The position numbers were made by a program, and so were the translations under genes. 64,000 nucleotides of DNA from Desulfatibacillum aliphaticivorans DSM 15576 (GTDB taxonomy: Bacteria > Desulfobacterota > Desulfobacteria > Desulfobacterales > Desulfatibacillaceae). Location of the stretch: positions 34,760-98,759 of the forward strand of contig NZ_AUCT01000027.1 in the NCBI RefSeq assembly GCF_000429905.1, read 5' to 3'. This document shows, piece by piece, positions 34,361-44,374 of the stretch. The notes under the pieces were generated by a model. It did not search any database. It was given only the letters and a program-made list of their open reading frames with translations, and was not told the origin of the DNA. Position 1 is the first letter of the stretch; every line of letters begins with the position of its first letter.

Positions 34361-34435
34361 AAAAGCGCTTAAAAACAGCGGACCGGCAATTTAAGGTTCA
34401 CGCTTTCCAACCACCAAACAGAGGGGTGATTCATC

Positions 34436-36442
34436 ATGGAACACGTCAAATTATTTGAACCATTCACCATCAAAGGCCTCCAAATCAGCAACCGTACAAT
34501 GATGCCGGCCATGGGGCTTTTGTACACCACCGACTATAATATGAACAGCCGGCTTAAGGAGTTTTACCTTGAAAGGGCCAGGGGAGGCATCGGCCTTATG
34601 ACCATCGGCCCCCTGGGGTTTGAGAAGGCGGGCGCGGCGCCTTTTATTGTCGGCCTGTTTGACGATACGAATGTTCCCGCGTTAAGGGAATTAAACGACC
34701 AGATTCACGCGGAAACGGAAACCAAAACCGTGGGCCAGCTTTTGCATCAGGGCCGCTACGCTCATTCCATGCTGACCGGTTTGCCGCCTCTTGCACCTTC
34801 CGCGCTGGCCAGCGCCATCACCCGGGAAGTTCCCAAGGAAATGACCATCGACGACATCAAGAACACGATTCAGTTGTACGCCGACGCCGCAAAGAGGGTT
34901 CAGGACGCCCATTATGACGTGGTGGAAATCCTGGCCTGCACCGGATACCTGATCAACCAGTTCCTGTCTCCCGTGACCAACCACAGGAAAGACGAATACG
35001 GCGGTTCCTTTGAAAATCGCACCCGCTTCGGGCGGGAAGTCATCGAAGCGGTCCGCAAGGCGGTTGGCGACGATTATATTGTGGGCTTGCGCATCTCCGG
35101 CAACGACTTCATGCCCGGCGGGCACACCAACGAAGAATCCTCCGACTTTGCGGTCATCGCCGAAAAAGCCGGGGTGGATTACGTGAACGTCACCGGCGGC
35201 TGGCACGAGACCAACATTCCCCAACTGACCTCCAACGTGCCTTCGGGCGCGTATGTGTACCTGGCCCGGGGCGTCAAGGAAAAGGTCAATGTCCCGGTCA
35301 TCGCATCCAACCGCATGGGCGATCCCGACGTGGCGGAAAAGGCGCTTCGCTCCGGCGCCTGCGATATGATCTGCTGGGGCCGCCCCATGCTGGCCGACCC
35401 CGAACTTCCCAACAAGGTCAAGGAAGGCCGCGAGTGGGAAATCATCCCCTGCATCGCCTGCAACCAGGGCTGCTTCGACATCCTGTTCGGCGGCCAGCCA
35501 GTCCGCTGCATCATGAATCCCCGGTGCGGTTTGGAAGAGACGCTGGTGGAGAAGGCCACGGACAGCCCGAAAAAGATTCTGGTGGCCGGCGGCGGCGTGG
35601 CCGGCATGCAGTTCGCCCTGACCGCAGCCAGACGCGGCCATGACGTGACCTTGTTCGAGAAACAGGATCATTTGGGCGGTCAGTTGATTTTGGCCATGGC
35701 GCCCACGGGCAAGGAGGAATTCGGAAGGATTCTCACAAGCCTTATCGAGCGCATGGACCATTACGGCGTCAAGGTTGTGCTGAACACCGAGCTTACGCCC
35801 GATAAGGTCAAAAAGGAAAAGCCCGACGTTCTGGCCGTGGCTTCCGGCGCGCTGCCCATCAACATTCCCGTGCCCGGCGCTGACAAGCCCCACGTGATTC
35901 AGGCCTGGGACTACCTTTTGGGCAAGACCCCGCACATCGGCAAAAACGTGGTGGTGGTCGGCGGCAGCGCCACCGGCTGCGAAACCGCCCACACCATCGC
36001 CTGCATGGACGTTCCGGACGAAGCCACCCTGGCCTTTTTGACCTATCATCAGGCGGAAACGCCGGAGTACCTCACCGGCTTGTCCCGCAAATCCTTGCGT
36101 AACATCACCATCATCGACGTGCTGGACAGAATGGCCACCAACGTGGGCCGCACCAGCAAATGGTCCCTCATGAAGAGCCTCAAGCTCTCGGACGTGACCT
36201 TGAAGCCCCAGACCAAGCTGGTGGAAATCAGGGACGACTGCGTGGTGGTGGAAACCCCGGACGGGACGGAAACCATCCCGGCCGACACCGTGGTCATGGC
36301 CGTGGGCGCCGCCCCGGTCCGGACCTTGTTTGATGAGTTCAAGAGCGACGGCATGGAAGTCCTGCTTCTGGGCGACGCCAAAGCCACCAGGAACCTGGGC
36401 GACGCCGTGCGCGAAGGATACGAAGCCGCCCTGGAGGTGTAA
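34436..36442 (+). CDS. 2,4-dienoyl-CoA reductase-like FMN/FAD/[4Fe-4S] oxidoreductase
   Basis: 668 residues. An N-terminal old-yellow-enzyme TIM barrel (~1-330, starting LFEPFTIKGLQISNR, with the HRKDEYGGSFENRTRF signature) is followed by a Cys cluster CIACNQGCFD...RCIMNP that would hold a [4Fe-4S] cluster, then an NAD(P)H/FAD domain (VAGGGVAGMQFALTAARRGH at ~383; VVVGGSATGCETAH). This domain order is that of FadH-type enzymes that reduce enoyl or dienoyl-CoA double bonds. The usual FadH start is also similar. Ribosome site GAGGGG precedes ATG. It is likely controlled by the TetR gene upstream. The precise substrate may be another unsaturated compound. Confidence 0.93.
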   Translation: MEHVKLFEPFTIKGLQISNRTMMPAMGLLYTTDYNMNSRLKEFYLERARGGIGLMTIGPLGFEKAGAAPFIVGLFDDTNVPALRELNDQIHAETETKTVGQLLHQGRYAHSMLTGLPPLAPSALASAITREVPKEMTIDDIKNTIQLYADAAKRVQDAHYDVVEILACTGYLINQFLSPVTNHRKDEYGGSFENRTRFGREVIEAVRKAVGDDYIVGLRISGNDFMPGGHTNEESSDFAVIAEKAGVDYVNVTGGWHETNIPQLTSNVPSGAYVYLARGVKEKVNVPVIASNRMGDPDVAEKALRSGACDMICWGRPMLADPELPNKVKEGREWEIIPCIACNQGCFDILFGGQPVRCIMNPRCGLEETLVEKATDSPKKILVAGGGVAGMQFALTAARRGHDVTLFEKQDHLGGQLILAMAPTGKEEFGRILTSLIERMDHYGVKVVLNTELTPDKVKKEKPDVLAVASGALPINIPVPGADKPHVIQAWDYLLGKTPHIGKNVVVVGGSATGCETAHTIACMDVPDEATLAFLTYHQAETPEYLTGLSRKSLRNITIIDVLDRMATNVGRTSKWSLMKSLKLSDVTLKPQTKLVEIRDDCVVVETPDGTETIPADTVVMAVGAAPVRTLFDEFKSDGMEVLLLGDAKATRNLGDAVREGYEAALEV

Positions 36443-36851
36443 TCTATTGACGGATTTAGCCGTCTTGGATGTAAATAAGGGAATCAACTATCGGGAATGA
36501 AATTTTTCTTGGCGCCTCCGTCTGTTATGGCTGACAATAAGAAAAATTCCGATGGTGAAGAGGCAGTAAAAACTCCCTCCCCCTTGACGGGGGAGGGTTG
36601 GGGTGGGGGTGAGCTTTTTTGAATGCAAGCGTCCCCCCCATCCTGTCCTTCCCCGCCAGGGGGGAAGGGACGAAGCATCCAGGGCGTTGATTTCGATTAG
36701 CGCCAAGCCTCTTACTCGGCCTTTGTTCTCGATATTTGGTACACACGGAAAAACTGGAAAGAATGAAAAGCCGCTTTGGCGGCGTAACGATATTGGCGGC
36801 GTTTTGTCGTTAATAGGCCTTAATTAAAAACAATAAGAGGAGGATATAGGC
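36443..36851. repeat. Intergenic region with two GC-rich palindromic repeats
   Basis: A short hairpin (GACGG/CCGTC, 36449-36464) after the oxidoreductase stop is a weak terminator. CCCTCCCCC (36575)/GGGGGAGGG (36589) and CCTTCCCC (36647)/GGGGAAGG (36661) are two G/C-rich palindromes of a type scattered widely in bacterial genomes. No gene. AGAGGAGG precedes the next ATG. Confidence 0.6.
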
Positions 36852-38699
36852 ATGGCGCAGTATATTGCAGACCGTAGGGATATCGACTTTGTGCTTTTCG
36901 AGCAACTGGAAGCGGACAAGCTCTGCGAGCACGAAAAATACGCGGAATTCAACAAAAAAACCTTTGACCTGCTCATCAACGAGGCCAGGAATTATGCGGT
37001 CAAGGAAGTCCTGCCCACCCTGACTGAGGGCGATCGGGCCGGCGGAGCCATTTTCGATAACGGCAAGGTTACCGTTCCCGAATGCTACCAAAAGCCTTAC
37101 AAACTGCTGGTGGAAGGCGAATGGGTCGGCATGACCGAAGATCCGGAAGTGGGCGGTCAGGGATTTCCCCTGACCATTGGCCAGGCTGTGATCGAATACA
37201 TCATCGGCGCCAACTTCGCTTTTGCAGCCTACGGCTATGCAGGCCACGGCACCGGCAAGATGATCGAAATCTTCGGCACGGACAAGCAAAAGGAATTGTA
37301 CCTGAAAAAACTCTACTCCGCCGAATGGGGCGGCACCATGGTCTTGACCGAGCCCGAAGCCGGGTCTGACGTGGGCAACCTGTCCACCACGGCCACGCCC
37401 AATGACGACGGCACCTACAACATTTCCGGCAACAAGATTTTCATCACAGGCGCCGAGCAGGACCTGACCCCCAACGTCATCCATCCTGTACTGGCCCGCA
37501 TCGAAGGCGCCCCCAAGGGCACCAAGGGCATCTCCCTGTTCATCGTTCCCAAAATCTGGGTGAACGACGACGGCTCCCTGGGCGAACCCAACGACGTGGT
37601 CTGCACGGGCATCGAGCACAAGATGGGCCTCAAGGGCTCCTCCACATGCAGCCTGACCTTCGGCGGCCAGGGCAAATGCAAGGGCGTGCTCTTGGGCGAA
37701 GTCAACAAGGGCATGCAGGTCATGTTCCACATGATGAACGAAGCCCGCCTGCTGGTGGGCACCATCGGCGCCTGCAACGCCAGCGCAGCCTACCTGTACG
37801 CCGTCAACTACGCCAAGGAACGCGTCCAGGGACGCGACCTGGACGACATGTTCAACCACGACGCAGCTCCCGTAACCATCATCAAGCACCCGGACGTCAG
37901 GCGCATGCTCTTGTGGATGAAGGCCCACGTGGACGGCATGCGCAGCCTTTGCTACTACGGCGCCAACCTTTTCGATAAGATCGAACTGGAAACCGACGAA
38001 GCCAAAAAGGATTATATGCAGGGCGTCATTGAAATTCTCACGCCCATCATCAAGTCCTACTGCACGGATCGCGGCTTCCAGGTTTGCGGCGAGGCCATCC
38101 AGTGCTACGGCGGCTACGGCTACACCCAGGAGTTCCCGGTGGAGCAGATCATGCGCGACTCCAAGATCAACTCCATCTACGAAGGCACCAACGGCATCCA
38201 GGCCATGGACCTTTTGGGACGCAAAATGGGCATGAAAAAAGGCGCCTACTTCATCAACCTGCTGTCCGAAATCGGCAAGATCGTGGCCCAGGCCAAGCAG
38301 AATCCCGTCCTGGATCAGGACGCCTCCAAGCTGGAAGAGGCCGTCACACGCCTGAGCGAAATCGCCATGCACCTGGGCTCCACCGCCGCTTCCGGCAAGA
38401 TCAAGGAAGCCTTCTCCTTCGCCACTCCGTTCCAGGAAGTCATGGGCGACGTGGTCATGGGCTGGATGCTCCTGTGGCGGGCCGTCATCGCCGCTCCCAA
38501 ACTGGACAAGATCGTGGGCGACAAGGACGCCGCCGAAGTGGCCGCCAAGAACAAGGAAGCCGCTTTCTACCTGAGCCAGTTGAAGACGGCCGAATACTTC
38601 ATCAACTCCATCCTGCCCGGAACCATCGGCAAGATGAACGCCATTGCGAACACCAACGACGCGGTGGTCAGCACCCCCGAAGCCTGCTTTATGGGGTAA
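36852..38699 (+). CDS. Acyl-CoA dehydrogenase (large, 615-residue type)
   Basis: 615 residues, with an N-terminal extension (the first ~40 residues) and a C-terminal ~130-residue extension beyond the ~380-residue core, typical of the Desulfobacterota/Pseudomonas FadE-like large class. Core motifs: TMVLTEPEAGSDVGNLSTTA (flavin/substrate), NISGNKIFITGAEQDL, CYGGYGYTQEFPVEQIMRDS and INSIYEGTNGIQAMDLLGRK, which carries the catalytic Glu of the class. It oxidises acyl-CoA to trans-2-enoyl-CoA, passing electrons to ETF. Strong ribosome site; ends before a perfect terminator. Codon use looks adapted for strong expression (strong GC3 in a long uninterrupted frame). Confidence 0.96.
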   Translation: MAQYIADRRDIDFVLFEQLEADKLCEHEKYAEFNKKTFDLLINEARNYAVKEVLPTLTEGDRAGGAIFDNGKVTVPECYQKPYKLLVEGEWVGMTEDPEVGGQGFPLTIGQAVIEYIIGANFAFAAYGYAGHGTGKMIEIFGTDKQKELYLKKLYSAEWGGTMVLTEPEAGSDVGNLSTTATPNDDGTYNISGNKIFITGAEQDLTPNVIHPVLARIEGAPKGTKGISLFIVPKIWVNDDGSLGEPNDVVCTGIEHKMGLKGSSTCSLTFGGQGKCKGVLLGEVNKGMQVMFHMMNEARLLVGTIGACNASAAYLYAVNYAKERVQGRDLDDMFNHDAAPVTIIKHPDVRRMLLWMKAHVDGMRSLCYYGANLFDKIELETDEAKKDYMQGVIEILTPIIKSYCTDRGFQVCGEAIQCYGGYGYTQEFPVEQIMRDSKINSIYEGTNGIQAMDLLGRKMGMKKGAYFINLLSEIGKIVAQAKQNPVLDQDASKLEEAVTRLSEIAMHLGSTAASGKIKEAFSFATPFQEVMGDVVMGWMLLWRAVIAAPKLDKIVGDKDAAEVAAKNKEAAFYLSQLKTAEYFINSILPGTIGKMNAIANTNDAVVSTPEACFMG

Positions 38700-38707
38700 T
38701 ATGATGT

Positions 38708-38761
38708 CGGATGAACCTGCGTACGGAAGTTTTTTCCATTACTCCGGCGCAGGTTCATCCG
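38708..38761 (+). terminator. Terminator-like hairpin after the acyl-CoA dehydrogenase gene
   Basis: A 14-bp perfect stem, CGGATGAACCTGCG / CGCAGGTTCATCCG, with a 26-nt loop containing TTTTTT. The T-run is inside the loop, not after the stem, so termination strength is uncertain. Confidence 0.6.
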
Positions 38762-38893
38762 GATTTGCGATTTTTATCGATCTTTAAACAACGCAGAACC
38801 ATTCGACCTACGATCTTTCTTTGCAGAGATAACGTTCATGTCCCCCGAAATCCTTCCCTATTGAACCGTGCAGGGCAATGCCGCCTTTGCTTG

Positions 38894-39168
38894 GGTGGCC
38901 CAGGCAGAGCGCGGTATCCTGCCTGGGCGCGGAGCGCAAAAGGGGCGGCCCTAAATGATTTTAGAAATCATGCAAGGCCGCCAAGCGAAAGGCCTTGCCA
39001 AAAATCTCGTTCCCATGCTTCGCGTGGGAATGAATATGGAACTCATTGAAATCTATGTGTATTCAGCAGCAGGATTGTTGTCGGGATTCCCCGGGTTTTC
39101 ATTGCCTCACAGTTTGAAAAAATGTGCTTGCGCCCCCCGGCAGGATACTGCTCTGCCGCGGCCACCCG
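38894..39168. mobile_element. Bipartite palindromic element (MITE/BIME-like), copy 1
   Basis: The left end (GCCCAGGCAG...CTGCCTGGGC, 38898-38928) and the right end (39136-39160, CGGCAGGATACTGCTCTGCCG) are inverted copies of one hairpin family, bounded by GGTGGCC and GGCCACC. Between them is non-coding DNA with TTCCCA/TGGGAA hairpin at 39010-39030. No transposase. The whole 38700-39359 region has no other gene. Confidence 0.5.
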
Positions 39169-39359
39169 CTATCAGTTGCGGCTAAACGCCGTCCATGGAG
39201 ACAAATCCATCCCGGCCAGCCTTACATAAATGTCATTCCTTCATTATTCCACACACGGTAAATATCCGATAAAATTATACTTTAACTTGCAGGGCGGCGG
39301 AAAACCCTTTAAGATTACTCCCAACGGATCAAGAACAACTCACGCGGGAGTTATGATAA

Positions 39360-42300
39360 ATGGACACGTGTTTCCTGGGAATAGACGTTGGCTCGGTATC
39401 GGTTTCCCTGGCTTTGATTACGAGCGGCAAGGATGTGGTGCAAACCGCCTACGGCTTTCATCACGGCGACGCCGCCGGCTGCCTGAACAAGATCCTGAAC
39501 GACAATTTCGACCTTTCCGTCGTGGAAGCCATTGCGGCCACCACCTCCACGCCAGGGTTCATCAATGCGGACGCGCGTATCGACAACCGGGTGGCGACCA
39601 TCGCCGGAACCAGGCTGTTTCACCCGGACGTGCGCTCCATCCTGATTGTGGGCGCGGAGAAATTCGGGCTCATCCATTTTGACGACCAGGGCGACTATTC
39701 GGGCTACAAATCCAACACCTCTTGCGCGGCCGGCACGGGCAGCTTTTTGGATCAGCAGGCCAACCGTTTGAACCTGGACGGCATCGAGGACCTGTGCCGG
39801 GTGGCCTTGTCCAACCAGGGCGCCATTCCCAAGATCGCCTCCCGGTGCGCGGTCTTCGCCAAGACGGATTTGGTGCACGCCCAGCAGGAGGGGTATTCGT
39901 TGCCTGAGATCTGCGATGGCCTGTGCATGGGGCTGGCCAAGAACATCGCCGACACACTGGTTTCAGGAGCGGATCAATTGTGCGAGCCCTTGGTTTTTAC
40001 GGGCGGCGTGTCCCGGAACAAGGCGGTGCTCGGGCATTTGGAAAGCCTCATGGGCTTGCAGATCACCCCGGACGCCACGGGCGCGTATCCGGCAATCGGC
40101 GCCGCCTGCATTCTGGCGGACGAGTATACCGGGTCGGGCCGGTCCCGGCCTCTGGGCGCTTTGTTCAGGGAAAAGGACGAGCTGAAAACATCCTACTTCC
40201 CGCCTTTGGAATTGAATTTGTCCACCCATCCCGATTTTTCCGCCCAGGCTTATCTGTATCCCCGGGAAAAGGCAAAAACCCCGGAATCCGTGGAAGTGGA
40301 CGCTTACACCACGGACCTGCCGGAAAAGCCTTCCCTGACCATCGGCCTGGACATCGGCTCCACCAGCACCAAGGCTGCGTTGATTCTGCCGGACGGGCGG
40401 GTTGTTGGAGGGTTTTACACCCGCACTTCGGGCCGGCCTTTGAACGCCGCGCAAAAAGTCTTTCAGGCCGTGGACGATTTTTTGAACCAGTACGCTCCGG
40501 ACGCAACCATCGCGGGCGCGGCTACCACCGGCTCGGGCCGCAAGTTTATCGGCCAGATTATCGGCGCCGACCTTGTGCTGGACGAGATCACGGCTCATGC
40601 CCGGGCTGCGGTTGAGCTTGAGCCGGCCGTGGACACCATCATCGAAATAGGCGGCCAGGATTCCAAGTTCACCTGCCTGAAAAACGGGTCCGTGGTTTTT
40701 TCCACCATGAACACCGTGTGCGCGGCCGGCACCGGCTCTTTTGTGGAGGAGCAGGCCCAGCGCCTGGGGTGTCCGCTGCCGGACTACCCGGCCAGGGCCA
40801 TGGGCTCTCCCGCGCCTGTCACCAGCGACCGGTGCACCGTTTTCATGGAGCGGGACATCAATTACTTTTTGGCTTCGGGCTGCACGCAAAACGAAATGCT
40901 GGCTTCCACCCTCCATTCCATTTGCGAGAACTACCTGACCAAGGTAGCCACCGCCAGCAGGATAGGAAAGAAGATCATCTTCACCGGCGCCACGGCCAAG
41001 AACAAAGCCCTGGTGGCCGCGTTCGAACAGAAACTTGGCAAGCCCATCATGGTTTCCCGGTATTGCCATTTGACCGGCGCCTTGGGCTGCGCCCTGGCTT
41101 TGGCCGACGCACCCGCCCAGGAAACCCGGTTTGCGGGCTTGGATTTGTACAAAAAGGACATCCCCGTGGAGTCCGAGGTCTGCCAGTTGTGCGGCAATAA
41201 CTGCAAGATCACCAAGGCTGTGGTTAACGGCCGCACAGCGGCTTTCGGATTTTTATGCGGCAGGGATTACGACACCCAAAAAAAGGTGGATTCCAACACC
41301 TCCGGCTTTGACTTGTTCAAGGAGCGGAAGCAGATCCACGCTTTTTCCCGGTCCGCCGTACAAGGCCCGGTGGTGGGGATTCCCTCGGCCCTGCATCTGT
41401 TCGACGACGTGACCCTGTGGCGCCGGTTTTTCGACCTTTTGGGAATTCGCACGATAACAAGCCAGAACTACAAGACCGCCATCAAGGACGGAAAAAGCCT
41501 GTGCCGGACCGACTTTTGCGCGCCCATAACCGCCCTCCACGGTCATGTAAAGCATTTGCTGGATAAGGCCGATTATGTGTTCCTGCCTTTTTATCTGGAG
41601 CAAAAGCAGAACACGCGTAAAACCCGGCGGCAGTATTGCTATTACACCCAATACGCTCCGGCCCTGGTCGAGTCCATGGGAAGCCCGGACCGCTTTCTGA
41701 GCCCCCTGGTGAATTACCTGTACAGCTCTTGGCACGTTAAAAAGGAGCTTTACGAGGCTGTCAAACGCATCCCTGGAGTGAACGCGGGCTTCATGAAGGT
41801 GTCCGAAGCCTATGACCTGGCCCGGGAGGAAAAAACCGCACGCCAAGAGGCCCTGGCCGGCGTATACGAAAAGCAAGCCTCTGCCGCCGACCTGAACGTG
41901 GTGCTGTTGGGCCGGCCCTACACCATCCTGAGCCCGGCCATGAACAAGAACATCCCGGACATATTTTCCTCCATGGGCATCAGGACTTTCTATTCGGACA
42001 TGTTTCCCGCGGAAGGCAAGGACCTGTCCATGGTCAGGGATATCCTGGACAGCCTGCACTGGCATTACGCCTCCAAAATCCTGGAAGCCGCGGCAGCCGT
42101 GGCCAAGACCAAAGGGGCTTATCCGGTTTTCGTCACTTCGTTCCGGTGCTCGCCCGACGCCTTTGTGATTGACTATTTCAAGCGGGTTATGGAGGCTTTT
42201 GACAAGCCCTACCTGGTGCTGCAACTGGACGAGCACGATTCCGCCGTGGGCTACGAAACCCGCATCGAGGCTGCGGTGCGTTCCTTCCGGACCCATTATG

Positions 42301-43565
42301 AAGATTCCCGCGAGCAGATATCCGTGCTTCTGCCTCCTTTGTCCGCGCCCCGGGAGGACAAGGTCGGGGACAAGACCCTGGTCATCCCGAATTGGGACCC
42401 CATTGCCATGCCTTTGGTTGCGGCCGCGCTTCGGGGCCGGGGCGTTGACGCCCGGCTTTTGGAGGAAAGCGAACCCGTGATTATGAAAAGCATGCGCCAC
42501 AACTCCGGCCAATGCGTGCCCATGAACGTGATCGCCGAGGAATTCAGGGAATACGTCATCCGCCACAACCTGGACCCTGCCCAGACCCTGCTTTGGGCGC
42601 CGGACGGCAAATGGGCCTGCAACCTGGGCGTGTTCCCCCTGTTCCTTAAAGACGCAATCAACAGCATGGGCGGAGGGCTGGAAAAGGCCGGAGTCTACGC
42701 CGGGAACGCCTCGTTCCTGGACATTTCGGTGAAAATGCCTCTATCCGTGTACTTGTGCTACATGCTGGGCGGGTTCATCAATCGGGCGGCGTGCTCCATT
42801 CGGCCCTATGAATTTGAAAAAGGCCGGACCGACGCCGTCATGGAAAAATCCCTCAGCCTTCTCGCCAAGGCCTTTTATGAAGGCGGCGGGGAATACGAGG
42901 CCGCCGCCGAAGTGGTTGAATGGTTCAAGAACATTCCCGTCGACCGCTCGGAAAGCCGCCCCAAAGCGGCTCTTATGGGCGACGTGTACGTGGTGGATAA
43001 CCACGTCATGAACCAGAACCTGGTCCGCGTGATCGAGGCTGCCGGCGGCGAGGCGGTTACCACGCCCTACAGCTCGCACCTGAAAATGGTGGCCGGCGCC
43101 TATTTTCGCCGTTGGTTCAAGGAAGGCATGTATATGAGCGCCATATCCTCCAAGGCATTCCTCACGGCAGCCATGCAGATCGAAAAGAAATACCACCGCT
43201 TGTTCAGCCCCTTGCTGGGCGGCGTGAACGAAAATTTTGAGGATTCTTTCGAGGATATCCTGCCCAAATACGGCGCAATCAAGGAAAACACCGGCGAAAC
43301 CATGGACAATATCGTTAAAGCCTGGTACCTGAAAAAACAGTACCCGGACCTGGCCTTGATCGTCCATACCTCGCCGGCCTTCTGCTGCCCTTCCATGGTG
43401 ACGGAAGCCCTGGCGCACAGGATCGAAAAAATCACCGGTGTGCCTTTTGTTTCCGTTACGTACGACGGCACCGGCGGCAGCAAGAACGACGCGATTATTC
43501 CGTATTTGAAATACCCCAAAACGCAAAAGGCCGAATCCCTCCGGGAGACCAGGAGGAGTTTTTGA
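39360..43565 (+). CDS. Fused 2-hydroxyacyl-CoA dehydratase activase-like protein (BadF/HgdC x2 + DUF2229/HgdB-like)
   Basis: 1401 residues. Two ASKHA ATPase activase modules occur in tandem: GIDVGSVSVSLALI (~7) with CAAGTGSF at 122-129, and GLDIGSTSTKAALI (~329) with CAAGTGSF at 454-461; the Cys in these loops ligate the [4Fe-4S] of HgdC-type activases when dimerised. CQLCGNNC (608-615) follows, then a DUF2229/2-hydroxyglutaryl-dehydratase-like region with VFVTSFRCSPDAFV and a C-terminal HNSGQCVPMN segment. Such proteins use ATP to push electrons to low potential for radical dehydratases or double-cubane-cluster enzymes. Fusion of everything in one chain is known in anaerobes. Ribosome site GGGAG precedes ATG by ~9 bp. 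The acceptor partner is not in the window. Confidence 0.93.
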   Translation: MDTCFLGIDVGSVSVSLALITSGKDVVQTAYGFHHGDAAGCLNKILNDNFDLSVVEAIAATTSTPGFINADARIDNRVATIAGTRLFHPDVRSILIVGAEKFGLIHFDDQGDYSGYKSNTSCAAGTGSFLDQQANRLNLDGIEDLCRVALSNQGAIPKIASRCAVFAKTDLVHAQQEGYSLPEICDGLCMGLAKNIADTLVSGADQLCEPLVFTGGVSRNKAVLGHLESLMGLQITPDATGAYPAIGAACILADEYTGSGRSRPLGALFREKDELKTSYFPPLELNLSTHPDFSAQAYLYPREKAKTPESVEVDAYTTDLPEKPSLTIGLDIGSTSTKAALILPDGRVVGGFYTRTSGRPLNAAQKVFQAVDDFLNQYAPDATIAGAATTGSGRKFIGQIIGADLVLDEITAHARAAVELEPAVDTIIEIGGQDSKFTCLKNGSVVFSTMNTVCAAGTGSFVEEQAQRLGCPLPDYPARAMGSPAPVTSDRCTVFMERDINYFLASGCTQNEMLASTLHSICENYLTKVATASRIGKKIIFTGATAKNKALVAAFEQKLGKPIMVSRYCHLTGALGCALALADAPAQETRFAGLDLYKKDIPVESEVCQLCGNNCKITKAVVNGRTAAFGFLCGRDYDTQKKVDSNTSGFDLFKERKQIHAFSRSAVQGPVVGIPSALHLFDDVTLWRRFFDLLGIRTITSQNYKTAIKDGKSLCRTDFCAPITALHGHVKHLLDKADYVFLPFYLEQKQNTRKTRRQYCYYTQYAPALVESMGSPDRFLSPLVNYLYSSWHVKKELYEAVKRIPGVNAGFMKVSEAYDLAREEKTARQEALAGVYEKQASAADLNVVLLGRPYTILSPAMNKNIPDIFSSMGIRTFYSDMFPAEGKDLSMVRDILDSLHWHYASKILEAAAAVAKTKGAYPVFVTSFRCSPDAFVIDYFKRVMEAFDKPYLVLQLDEHDSAVGYETRIEAAVRSFRTHYEDSREQISVLLPPLSAPREDKVGDKTLVIPNWDPIAMPLVAAALRGRGVDARLLEESEPVIMKSMRHNSGQCVPMNVIAEEFREYVIRHNLDPAQTLLWAPDGKWACNLGVFPLFLKDAINSMGGGLEKAGVYAGNASFLDISVKMPLSVYLCYMLGGFINRAACSIRPYEFEKGRTDAVMEKSLSLLAKAFYEGGGEYEAAAEVVEWFKNIPVDRSESRPKAALMGDVYVVDNHVMNQNLVRVIEAAGGEAVTTPYSSHLKMVAGAYFRRWFKEGMYMSAISSKAFLTAAMQIEKKYHRLFSPLLGGVNENFEDSFEDILPKYGAIKENTGETMDNIVKAWYLKKQYPDLALIVHTSPAFCCPSMVTEALAHRIEKITGVPFVSVTYDGTGGSKNDAIIPYLKYPKTQKAESLRETRRSF

Positions 43566-44374
43566 AAAGATGGGTTGAAGCGGCGGTCCTGATCCTATTG
43601 GCGCTGGTTTTTTACGGCTGCCTCTCCAGCCTTGTCTATCATCCTGACAAGGAAATTTCCTTCACGCCCCAGGAGCTCGGCCTGGAGCATGAGGACCTGT
43701 ATATAGCGAGCGCTAACGGGAAAAAGATCAACGCCTGGTTTTTTCCTTGCGAAAACGCCCGGGCGGTGGTTCTTTTTTGCCACGGCAACGCAGGGAACAT
43801 TTCCGAACGCGTTTCCCAGGCCTGGATGTTCCATAAATTGGAGCTGTCCGCCCTGCTTTTTGACTATCAGGGCTTTGGACAAAGCCAGGGCCGGCCTTCG
43901 GAACAGGGCACCTTTGACGACGCCCGGGCGGCATGGGATTATTTGGTTCAGGAAAAAGGCTTTCCGCCGGACAGGATAATCGTCTTCGGCAAGTCCCTGG
44001 GCGGCGCCGTGGCCATTGAGTTGGCGACCCAGGTAAAGCCCGGCCTTTTGTTTGTGGACTCCTCGTTCACCTCCACCAAGGACGTGGCCAAAGCCCATTA
44101 TCCCTGGGCGCCCGGCTTTTTGCTCTATAGCTGGAAATACGACAGCCTGTCCCGCATTCCCAATGTGCAGGCGCCGGTCTGCTTTTTCCATAGCAAACAG
44201 GATGAGGTTATTCCGTTCAACCAGGGCGAAGCCCTTTTTGACGCCGCGCCTGAGCCCAAAGCCTTTGTAGAGATTTCCGGCTCCCACAACGACGGGTTTA
44301 TGAAATCCGGCCGCTTGTACACCGACGCGGTGGACGCGTTCATCAAGATGCATATGGGAAAAAATGAGAGTTAG
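43562..44374 (+). CDS. Alpha/beta hydrolase, membrane-anchored or lipoprotein-like
   Basis: 270 residues, TTG start overlapping the upstream stop (TTGA), supported by AGGAGG at the right distance. An N-terminal hydrophobic segment ends in FYGC (a poor lipobox). The hydrolase core shows FCHGNAGN (oxyanion region), DYQGFGQSQG, the nucleophile elbow FGKSLGG (Ser ~143), DSSFTSTKD, and later acid/His regions SKQDEVIP and SGSHNDG. The domain arrangement matches the BEM46/ABHD13-like branch of serine hydrolases, so an esterase or thioesterase role is plausible. It is translationally coupled to the big activase gene and overlaps the next gene by 11 bp. Confidence 0.85.
   Translation: MKRWVEAAVLILLALVFYGCLSSLVYHPDKEISFTPQELGLEHEDLYIASANGKKINAWFFPCENARAVVLFCHGNAGNISERVSQAWMFHKLELSALLFDYQGFGQSQGRPSEQGTFDDARAAWDYLVQEKGFPPDRIIVFGKSLGGAVAIELATQVKPGLLFVDSSFTSTKDVAKAHYPWAPGFLLYSWKYDSLSRIPNVQAPVCFFHSKQDEVIPFNQGEALFDAAPEPKAFVEISGSHNDGFMKSGRLYTDAVDAFIKMHMGKNES

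Noticed and set aside
34691..36487. 598-residue minus-strand open frame opposite the dienoyl-CoA-reductase-like gene
   Set aside because: Antisense of a motif-complete gene, with no recognisable domain and biased composition.
36810..38372. 520-residue minus-strand open frame across the acyl-CoA dehydrogenase gene
   Set aside because: It is a shadow of the high-GC coding strand; the sense gene has all family motifs and a ribosome site, and the antisense product is low-complexity (His/Gly/Val/Ala-rich).
38711..39185. Two small overlapping frames (112 and 76 residues) after the acyl-CoA dehydrogenase
   Set aside because: They lie over a terminator hairpin and palindromic element ends; no ribosome sites.
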